Of a DNA stretch of 64,000 nt, positions 56,291 to 64,000 are shown piece after piece (the first letter of the stretch is position 1; each line of letters opens with the position of its first letter). Origin of the DNA: Adenophora triphylla var. japonica (lineage: Eukaryota; Streptophyta; Magnoliopsida; Asterales; Campanulaceae); assembly GCA_022495995.1 (NCBI GenBank), contig JAFEMH010001247.1, positions 1-64,000 on the forward strand. The letters are read 5' to 3'. The notes beneath the pieces were generated by a model. That model did not search any database. It was not told the origin of the DNA and worked only from the letters and a program-made list of their open reading frames with translations. The position numbers and the translations under genes are program-made.

Positions 56291-56602
56291 GAACTACGAT
56301 CAAGGCTTGATTCCTACGGGATACGTAGGTAGCCTTTTATAAAAGGTCCAGCTATCTGACCACTTTGGTCACCCTATTCCTTCGTCACTCCTCAGTGATG
56401 AAATAGCCCCTCATAAAGGTCCAGCCATCCGACCACATTGGTCACTTCTAGCATATTCCCAGTAGGATCAATTGCTTGACCTCCTAGGTCATTTTCTCTG
56501 CCATTTCCCCATCAAGAGACCAGTTTTCTCTTCTCTATTCCTCATCGGATCTCTTCAGAACTACGGCCTGGCTTGATTCCCACTCGGGATACGTAGGTAG
56601 CC
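56291..56602 (+). promoter_or_regulatory. Two copies of the CTACG...CGTAG hairpin motif, element B
   Basis: Copies at 56291-56334 and 56558-56602, each followed by 'gaccac(t/c)ttggtca'. Together with 50645-50700 there are three in element B. Confidence 0.65.
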
Positions 56603-56710
56603 TTCCAGAGGTTCAGCCACTCGACCACCTTGGTCACCTAATCCGTCTCGGCACTCGCCAGATTGGATCCTTTTCTATCGTCAACCTCACTTGCCCTGCA
56701 AGTGACGTTG

Positions 56711-56722
56711 CCGAGGGGCTTC
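56711..56722 (+). other. Polypurine tract of element B
   Basis: CCGAGGGGCTTC directly before the TG of the 3' LTR. Confidence 0.7.
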
Positions 56723-58463
56723 TGTAAGTACCCAAATCTGGCTCATGCCTCCCGGTTAATTTCCCGGCAATTCCGGTAAATTTCCCGGTAACTCCCCGGA
56801 CTTTTCTGGAGTTGGAACAGTGCAGGCTGTTCCAAATCATGTAAAGGCTGAAAGGAAAGCTTCCCAATTAAGAAACACATTTTTCTTAATTTGGGAAAAC
56901 TTCTAGAATGGCCACCTTGCATGATTCTAGAAACATGCTGAGTCACAAGGGATAATGCCGCACGGCTGCATTAGCCAAGGGTCTCTGGCCGCACGGCTTC
57001 ATTGGCGATTTCCAGACTGCCTATAAATAGGGCCCTCCTCTACCCATTTTAGATACGAAAAACACACACCACACTCCATATTCAGACTCAAGAACACTCC
57101 TCAAGACTGCTGGGAATCCCAAGGGTTGAAGAAGCAAGCCAAGAAGCCTCCTCCCTCCTCCTTGAAGATCCCAAAGTTGGTCCTTCCACCTTGTTCAACC
57201 CAAAGAAGAAGAGGCCACCATTGGTAACCTCTCACTCCCTAACCTTGCATTCTAATTACTCTATGTGAATTAAATTGCTCCTTGCATTCATATATTGTTA
57301 TTATCTTTGCTTGGGACTTGGTAGTTAGTATTAAAGATCATATCTTTATCATTCTCCCTTTTCCCCTTTGTATCATTTGCATGAATTAGGCATCATTTGT
57401 CATTAAAAATATAATCTTTATACTCAAAGGTGCATCCTTTGCACTTAAAAATCCCTTTTTTACATAAAAATGTCATCTTTATGCATCATTTGCATATAAA
57501 AATCATGTCTTTATAAAAAAGGTGCATCCTTTGTACCTACAATCCATTTTCATGCATCCTTTGCATTAAAGGTCATTCCTTTATCATAAAAATGCATTCT
57601 TTGCTTTTCAAAATGCAATCTTTATGCATCCTTTGCATATTAAGCCCTAATTTCTTCATAAAAATGCATCCTTTGCATAAAAATCATGTCTTTACATTCA
57701 AAATGCATCCTTTGCAATAAAGATCACTTCTTTAAATCAAATGCATCCTTTGCAACCCAAAAATGTCATCTTTTCACTAAAAATGTCATTTTTACATGCA
57801 TTCCCCCATGTCCCCATTAGCAACCTTGGAACGGACCGGTGTAAAGATCCTATCTTTACATCGTTTCTTCCATTAAAGGTTCCACAATCTCTTTAGAAAG
57901 GGATAACCTTGAACCCTATATCTCCGATTATCACTTAAGACGAGCATGAAGCATTCATATAAGCTCGATCGTCTTAAGGTGTAGGATTGATGGGCTAAGG
58001 ACATTCCTTCCTAAAGGACCTCATTTTTGGACTATAAAGAGAGTCATTCTCTCGATCACGCAAGTCCGAGGTTAAAAATGCGATGATCACAAGTCCAAGA
58101 TGAGGACGGGATCAAAATCCCGAATACATAAAATCCAAGAAATCCCGGCGACAACTAATAAATGGTTTGTACGTCAGGAAGATAACTTGGGACATTCCCT
58201 CCCCTTTCATTCAAACACATGCACACAAGAAAGCACACAAGCAAGCAAAATAAACGGAATCTAGGGAGACTTGCTACGGCAAGGCACCTTGGGTGAACGA
58301 CGATCCGTTCTTCCCAAGGGGTAACTTAACCTCCGAACCCATAAATCCTTTTTTTCAAAGTTTTGAGGAAATCAAAATGGCGTGGCGACTCCGTTTTTCA
58401 AATTAAACCGGATGTCTTCAAACTCGCGTGAATCCAACACACAAATTTGGGCACACATTCACA
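56723..58463 (+). repeat. 3' LTR of element B
   Basis: TGTAAGTACCC to ATTCACA, 1741 bp, near-identical to the 5' LTR. TATAAATA at 57022-57029. The clearest local difference is near 56815, where the 3' copy reads 'gttggaacagtgcaggctgtt'. Confidence 0.95.
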
Positions 58464-58468
58464 ACCCC
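58464..58468. repeat. Target-site duplication of element B, right
   Basis: ACCCC, identical to 42438-42442. Confidence 0.9.
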
Positions 58469-59988
58469 TCACATCTGTGATGCCTTCAATAAATGGGACC
58501 ATGAAAGGCATTAATGACAAAGTATACCTAGAAGTATGTAGACCAGTGACTTTGACTTGTCCATTTCCCTTTCCACGACCTCGACCCTGACTCCGACCCC
58601 GTCCCCATCCTCGTCCTCATCCCCGACCTCGTCCTCTCCCACGAGTTGAAGCAGCTAGTGGTGGAAGAGACGTAGGAGTAGTAGGGCTAGATGGTGTAGT
58701 GTTTGAAGCTACTTTCGGATTGGGCGTGGACTTCAAAGAGTTTGAGTCCCACGACATCATACTCGATTGGGTTGATGCAATGAATGAAGATCTAGACAGC
58801 CAGTGGAGGGTGGTGTAGTGGGGACTCCAAAATATCTGTCTGTATGCTCCCAATCTGAAAGTATTCTCGAACTGGTGGTCCGGGGTTTATTTGCCTTTGA
58901 AATATGAGGTGGCTCAGAAGCATCTCTGGTTTGTGGATGTAGCTCTTCATTTATCGTTTGGAATAACTTTCTCTTGATCGGTTCAGGTGCGTTCTGTACT
59001 TCGTTCCACACAGCTTCAAAAGAATTTTCATTGATCGAAGACCTAGTTGGACAGTACTCTGGCTCAATGTCCAACTTCTTCCAAAAAGCATGAATCGAAG
59101 ACAACCCAATCCGTCCCCCAGAGCTCTGTATGCGTGCAATCTCGTGACTGCATGGAAGTCCATGTGTTCGCCTGACATAACACCCACATTCTGAGGGATC
59201 CATGACATTATCCCCACTACGAGTCCGCTCTTTTTTGATGATGTCCAAGGCTACATTTGACACTCGCCCCAATATGTCGTGATACAGATTACAAGTCTTC
59301 ATATCAATTGGAATTCTGCTCTTTGCCATCTCCATGCTAGCTTTGATTTTTATTATTTGAATTTCCATGATCTCGTGAGCAACTTTGAAAATTGTGTCAA
59401 AAGTAGAAGAAGTACTTCCCAACGCCTTCTTCAACCTGCTATGCTCACTCTCAGATCTGTTCGTGGTGTGGGTTCCGAAGTGTAGCAACGTATCCGTATG
59501 CATGGACAGAATATTTTGAGAGTATGGAGTAATCCATGTATCGCGGAGATAGCTCAATAAAGCAGGATAAGCAGCAAAACGTTTAGAAAACCGTTGCCAA
59601 CGGGTGTTCCATTCTCACGGAAGTAGCGGGCGATATTCTTGCATTGAATTTATTCATGAATGCTTTTGCGAATTCCAGGTTCCCAGTATGAGCCAACGCC
59701 CTCTTTCGAACTTGACTTCTATATGCCTTCGACACAAATGATGTGCGGTCTCGGGAAATTCTGCTTGGACAGCATTAATGAAAGCCTAGTCTTGATCAGT
59801 GAAGAAAATTGTTGGCATGTTGGGAGGATGAAAAAGACTACGCAAATTCTTGAGTGCCCATGCAAAATTATCGGTCTTCTCATTTTGGAGAAATGCATAT
59901 GCAATTGTGAAATTCTTCCCCGTGGAAGTAAATCCCAAAATATGAAGGAATGGCAGTCCATAGCAGTTGGTGTTGTAAGTGCAATCAC
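58464..59988 (-). pseudogene. MULE transposase core, SWIM finger, RG-rich linker and start of OTU domain
   Basis: The exon begins after AG at 59989 and encodes a MULE DDE domain (DCTYNTNCYGLPFLHILG; NEKTDNFAWALKNLR; IFFTDQD), with an in-frame TAG after the DQD and a shift near 59640. Frame 59557-58757 continues the transposase and has the SWIM zinc finger (CGCYVRRTHGLPCSHEIARI; C-x-C-x8-C-x-H) near 59185-59125. After a shift near 58830 comes a Ser/Pro/Thr-rich and then Arg-Gly-rich linker (58540-58640), then MPFMVPFIEGITDV, the lead-in to the OTU domain, cut at 58464 by element B. It would bind element ends and move DNA; the OTU fusion is unusual. Confidence 0.8.
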
Positions 59989-60312
59989 CTAGTATGATTT
60001 AAAGAGAAACAGAGTCAGACAACAGTCACAGAATTACATTTCATGTACTTATATACGAAATTGTACATTTTGTATCGTGTATTTTTACACGACATATATG
60101 ATACCATTTCGTGTATAACCACACGAAATATAGTCTTAAAATTATATATCACTTTTCGTGTAGCTTTATACGAAATCTTAACATATGTTTCATATAAAAA
60201 TACACGAAATTGTAGACATCATTTCGTGTATAACCACACGAAATGAAGTTTGAGCAGACCTGTATGTACGAACAGTAAAAAACACATTGAAAAAAAATTC
60301 ATAAAAATTTAC
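59989..60312 (-). repeat. MULE intron with TTTCGTGTA palindrome-rich repeats
   Basis: GT-AG intron. Within 60040-60245 the words TTTCGTGTA, TACACGAAAT and ATACGAAAT alternate every 20-30 bp, giving many potential hairpins. Also found at 41400-41670 and 61540-61865. Confidence 0.7.
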
Positions 60313-60761
60313 CTTGGACTACATATGGAAAGCAGTTGAGCATATGCGATGCTAGTAGGTGAGAGAAGAATACGTCGCCGATAATGTCACTGTCCTTGGC
60401 TTTCCTCGTGAATACAATATATTGATTATCGTCGAGTAATTTCATGAATTGTTGCAGCGGTGATCTCCCTTCTCGTTCTTGTGCTTTGAACTTCACGATG
60501 GCATTATGGACGTGTGTCTGAGTACTCACATTCTTCTTATCCTTCTTCTTTAACATTGTGAGAATGTTATTCGGACGTATGGACGATTGACTTGCGGTAC
60601 ACACCTCCTCATACTCATCTTGTGACAATTTCCCGAGCGGATGACCTTCCGGATACGTTGGAAAGTCATGATTATGAGAACCATGCTTGACAACATAACC
60701 CCATAACCCAGCACCCATATCTTTGGCCCGAAGTTCAAACTTGCACCCAATCCTCTTGCTG
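60313..60761 (-). pseudogene. FAR1-type DNA-binding exon of the MULE gene
   Basis: The exon starts after AG at 60762 and ends at a GTAAAT donor (60312). It reads SKRIGCKFELRAKD, WGYVVKHGSHNHDFP, YPEGHPLGKLSQDEYEEV: the second half of the FAR1/WRKY-GCM1 zinc finger (C...H-x-H) followed by the usual MULE N-terminal region ending ASHMLNCFPYVVQ. Its phase joins correctly with the next exon at 59988. The first zinc-finger cysteine exon would lie further right but was not found, perhaps displaced by the repeats at 60803-61960. Confidence 0.75.
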
Positions 60762-60802
60762 CTAATTAACCTCTGATTTTTAGATTTGCCAGGCCTATAC
60801 TT

Positions 60803-61520
60803 GCCATTATTTAGGGTTTTTAGGGTTAGGGTTTTTAGGGTTTTATGTGTCCCGATCTTGTGAAAAATGGTATACGGCTACCTTGTTTATTTTTTTTTAA
60901 TTTTTTTCTACATTCTAAATGACATTTAAAGTGTTTTTCATCTACATGAGTTTCCTCCAAATCCAAATGGAAATTGAGTTACAAATATGTGCCATTATTT
61001 AGGGTTTTTAGGGTTTTATGTGTCCCGATCTTGTGAAAAATGGTATACGGCTACCTCGTTTATTTTTTTTTAATTTTTTTCTACATTCTAAATGACATTT
61101 AAAGTGTTTTTCATCTACATGAGTTTCCTCCAAATCCAAATGGAAATTGAGTTACAAATATGTGCCATTATTTAGGATTTTTAGGGTTTTATGTGTCCCG
61201 ATCTTGTGAAAAATGGTATACGGATACGTCGTTTATTTTTTTTTAATTTTTTTCTACATTCTAAATGATATTTAAAGTGTTTTTCATCTCTATGAGTTTC
61301 CTCAAAATCCAAATGGAAATTGAGTTACAAATATGTGCCATTATTTAGGGTTTTTAGGGTGTGTCCCGATCTTGTGAAAATGGTATACGGATACCTCGTT
61401 TATTTTTTATTAATTTTTTTCTACATTCTAAATGACATTAAAATTGTTTTTCATCTCTATGAGTTTCCTCCAAATCCAAATGGAAATTGAGTTACAAATA
61501 TGTGCCATTATTTAGGGTTT
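60803..61520. repeat. Tandem array, four units of about 173 bp with telomere-like words
   Basis: Each unit begins 'gccattatttagggttttta' at 60803, 60991, 61164, 61337, with a partial fifth at 61504. The first is 188 bp because of extra TTAGGGTT words. The remainder of the unit is AT-rich ('cccgatcttgtgaaaaatgg'). Confidence 0.9.
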
Positions 61521-61957
61521 CAAGGACTGTTGTCAGATATGTTTCGTGTACTTATATACGAAATTGTACATTTTGTATCGTGTATTTTTACACGAAATAT
61601 ATGATAAAATTTCGTGTATTACCACACGAAATATAGTCTTAAAATTATATATCACTTTTCGTGTAGTTTTATACGAAATATTAACATATGTTTCGTATAA
61701 AGATACACAAAGTTGTAGACATCATTTCGTGTATAACCACACGAAATATAGACTTAAAATTATATATCACTTTTCGTGTAGTTTTATACGAAATTTTAAC
61801 ATATATTTCGTATAAAAATACACGAAATTGTAGACATCATTTCGTGTATAACCACACGAAATGAAGTCTCGAATGCATTCGTATGTACGAAGTAGTAAAA
61901 AATACATTGAAAAAAAATTCACAAAAATTTATCTTGGACTACATATGGAAAGCAGTT
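61521..61957 (-). repeat. Duplicate of the MULE intron and exon edge
   Basis: The stretch ending 'ttggactacatatggaaagc' (about 61935-61957) matches the exon end at 60313-60335, and the TTTCGTGTA array to its left matches the intron. Within it a sub-unit is itself doubled (about 61600-61740 and 61741-61865). So part of the MULE gene was copied next to itself, with the 173-bp array between. Confidence 0.75.
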
Positions 61958-62121
61958 GTGAAAATAAATTCACAAAAAATACATCAAAATATATAATCCA
62001 TACAGTGTACATAATTCATACATAAAAAAATATAATCCAAAAATACATCAAAATATATAATCCAAAAATACAGTGTACATAATCCACATATCATCCCAAA
62101 CTCATCCTAAACCGATAGACA
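61958..62121. other. AT-rich spacer between MULE and PMD gene
   Basis: Short A/T repeats ('aaaatacatcaaaatatataatcc' words). No gene. Confidence 0.5.
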
Positions 62122-64000
62122 CTAAAGGTGATCTCCTAACCTCTCGTGCACCTGCGCAATGGTAGCTCTGACGTCATCAGGTAGCCGGTCATCCGTGAGC
62201 AATGGAAGTAGCCTATCTCGATCGCGGGTAGTGGCTCGGATGACCATGATGATGTGGAATGTCAGCTGCGGGCTCATGTATCGGATTACTAATCCGAACA
62301 TGACTCCTAGCTCGAAACCACTCCATATAGTCTGGAGTCACTGGAGGAGATGTAGTCACTGATGGCCCCAAACGACGAACTGGATCGTAAGCCTCCATGT
62401 TGTACTCCATCCACTCGTCCCAAACATCATCACGATCGCCATACACCTTCTTGTACCCCTTCTGACCGGCCATCAAAATGCACGTCAAGATAGGCAAGGG
62501 GGACATCCTAGGGATCCTCTGCTGGATCGCGAACTGCCTGGTCACCCGGTCAGGCATATACGCCTCGGTGATGTCTAAGAAGCGTATAACACCTCTGAAG
62601 TATGAAACCGGTAAAAGCGCATCCACCCCGGTACCATAAGGCGTCCAACATACCTATAACTCACTTTGTTAGCAAACATGAACAGAATACTTTCAATGGG
62701 ACGGAGGGAGTATAACAATTTAAATATAAAAAGCTCACCCTCTCAACAGGCATCCTGTCTAGGGTGCGCCGAAACACGAGCAGATGCTCCATCTCCCTGC
62801 CAGCTCTATCAGTGCGTGACCATCTCCGGGCTCTCGGCTGCCCCTCCCGCCAATCCGGGCTCAAAAGTCGTCGGAAGTCCGGGAAGTACTCGTATATCCA
62901 GGCCTGAAAAGTATTTTAGAAATATGTCAAAAAAGACATCTGTTTAGGAAAAAAAAAGGAGTATTAAATAAATATTAAATATTACCTCTAGGAGAGTCGA
63001 ACAGCCTCCCATCTGAGCGCATCCGGATCTGGACGTCTTCCTCAACTCGCGATAGATGTACGCCAGCAAATGATCCCCGTGCGAGACGCCCAAATATCTG
63101 AAGATCCTTGCACAGGGAAAGATAAGTTGCAGGCATCTTATCCTGACTCTTGTCCACAAACAGCGTGCAACCCAAGAGGAACAGGAGATAAGTGGATGCA
63201 CGCTGGTCAACTGATATGTCTGAAGGGGTCTCAAAGGCAAGACGGAGCTCACGTAATGTGTAGGACGTGCCCCTCAGACAGCCGATGAGGTGTCTCCGGA
63301 TCTCGCGTAGGTCAGGCTCTGGATCCGCCGTCCTAACAGGAAAACCCATACAGCTGACACCTATAAATTGTAAATGAAGAATATGTCAAATGCAGTCAAC
63401 CAAAGCTCTATATATTGAAAATGAAAAATATAACAACAATATACCTAGAATATGAGTGACATCATGCATCGTAATCGTCATCTCCCCCCACGGCATGTGA
63501 AACGTGTTAGTCTCAGGAGACCACCGTTCCACAAATGTCGTCAGCAGCGCCGAGCTAGTCCGAGCTAGCATCGACTGCAATCAACCATGCTCGATCATCC
63601 TCGGCCAGTCTATCACGCGAGAACCTGTTTAAAGATTTATCAATAACAATTTTTAGAATTTCACAATAATGATTACATTAAAACCAATGTTTCATCAAAG
63701 TTTATTTTTGTAAACAAATAGCTTACCTATCGAGATGCTGATGTCTGGTATGGAACTTCACCACCGACTGGCTAGTGGGGTTGCCCCGAATCTCTCGGGC
63801 TCAATAATGACCGAACCCGTATAACAAATCACAAACCTCAGGGCCGCCACCTGGGTCGCTCACAATCTGCCATGATGGTGGCTCCTCCTCACCCGCACCC
63901 GCACCCTGCCTCCTCCTCCGTCCCTGCCCTCTAGCCACATCCTGACCCCTCCTCCTCCCATGCCTCAATGATCTAACATCACGTGTCTCCGCCTCCGCCT
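62122..64000 (-). pseudogene. Plant mobile domain gene, at least five exons, 5' end outside window
   Basis: Exons on the minus strand with GT-AG borders: E1 64000-63727 (Arg/Gly-rich lead, then GNPTSQSVVKFHTRHQHLD), E2 63624-63445 (FSRDRLAEDDRAWLI; VERWSPETNTFHMPWGEMTI, TMHDVTHIL), E3 63360-62985 (GFPVRTADPEPDLREIRRHL; YLGVSHGDHLLAYIYREL), E4 62903-62739 (AWIYEYFPDFRRLLSPDW), E5 62653-62122 (CWTPYGTGVDALLPVSYF; ITEAYMPDRVTRQF; end TIAQVHERLGDHL). This is the aminotransferase-like PMD family of MAIN/MAIL type. A TGA in E1 and frame changes in E2, E3 and E5 suggest decay or errors. It lies on the same strand as the MULE gene and may be its cargo. Confidence 0.8.
62688..62713. mobile_element. 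Terminal fragment of a Stowaway MITE in a PMD intron
   Basis: AATGGGACGGAGGGAG followed by TA (about 62696-62713), the right terminal repeat of a Stowaway element; no left end nearby. It lies in the intron between E4 and E5. Confidence 0.5.

Larger units (their letters stand above)
42443..58463 (+). mobile_element. Tat-lineage Ty3/gypsy LTR retrotransposon B, complete insertion
   Basis: 5' LTR 42443-44193, 3' LTR 56723-58463, 5-bp duplication ACCCC. Same family as element A, with the same order of parts: leader, pol with two RNase H regions, post-pol repeats, antisense DUF7745-like gene, antisense PMD gene, hairpin motifs and polypurine tract. The main difference is that gag is absent and replaced by an unrelated coding segment (45870-46730). 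The two LTRs are nearly identical, so the insertion is young. It sits inside the OTU domain of a MULE gene, which is read from the other strand. Confidence 0.95.

Noticed and set aside
60803..60850. Interstitial telomere or chromosome end
   Set aside because: Only a few TTTAGGG-type words inside a 173-bp tandem unit, not a telomeric array.

Overview
This window is intergenic heterochromatin-like DNA from a flowering plant, probably a eudicot. It is almost wholly nested transposable elements, and I see no convincing host housekeeping gene, rRNA or tRNA gene. The evidence for a plant is the set of families present: Ty3/gypsy Tat-type LTR retrotransposons with a second RNase H, the plant mobile domain (PMD), DUF4283 LINE ORF1 proteins, a CACTA TNP2 transposase, FAR1/MULE transposase with SWIM finger, Stowaway MITEs, a tRNA-derived SINE, and GT-AG introns.

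Layout. (1) 1-16889: Tat element A, with only the end of its 5' LTR in the window, decayed gag-pol on +, and two antisense genes (DUF7745-like and PMD) between pol and the 3' LTR. It sits in the leader of an older minus-strand LTR element E (16890 to about 17960). (2) 17968-22862: a DUF4283 scrap, microsatellites, and the 5' half (LTR, gag, protease) of Ty3/gypsy element D. (3) 22863-24755: a 5'-truncated minus-strand LINE copy. (4) 24756-27667: the 3' end of a third PMD-bearing element, C. (5) 27668-31742: a broken CACTA transposase and an LTR fragment F. (6) 32332-39237: a SINE, then a nest of three copies of one LINE-like family that carries ORF1 but no ORF2. (7) 39238-41320: Stowaway MITEs, TTC repeats and AT-rich DNA. 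(8) 41320-61960: a minus-strand MULE transposase gene with a C-terminal OTU cysteine-protease domain, split inside the OTU active-site region by Tat element B (42443-58463, 5-bp target duplication ACCCC). (9) 62122-64000: a five-exon minus-strand PMD gene running off the right edge.

How the parts fit together. The most unusual content is (a) Tat elements A and B, whose 3' third encodes two genes on the strand opposite to gag-pol, one of them intron-containing with a PMD; (b) an ORF1-only LINE family, analogous in design to mammalian HAL1, whose copies inserted into one another; (c) an OTU protease fused to a Mutator-type transposase; and (d) the PMD fold appearing four times in the window, in retroelements and beside a DNA transposon.

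Caution on sequence quality. Aligned by eye, element A differs from element B repeatedly at CTG and CAG sites, where A has CCG, CTCG, CG or CGTA. This may be a read-calling artefact at methylated CHG sites, so some frameshifts listed here may not be real.
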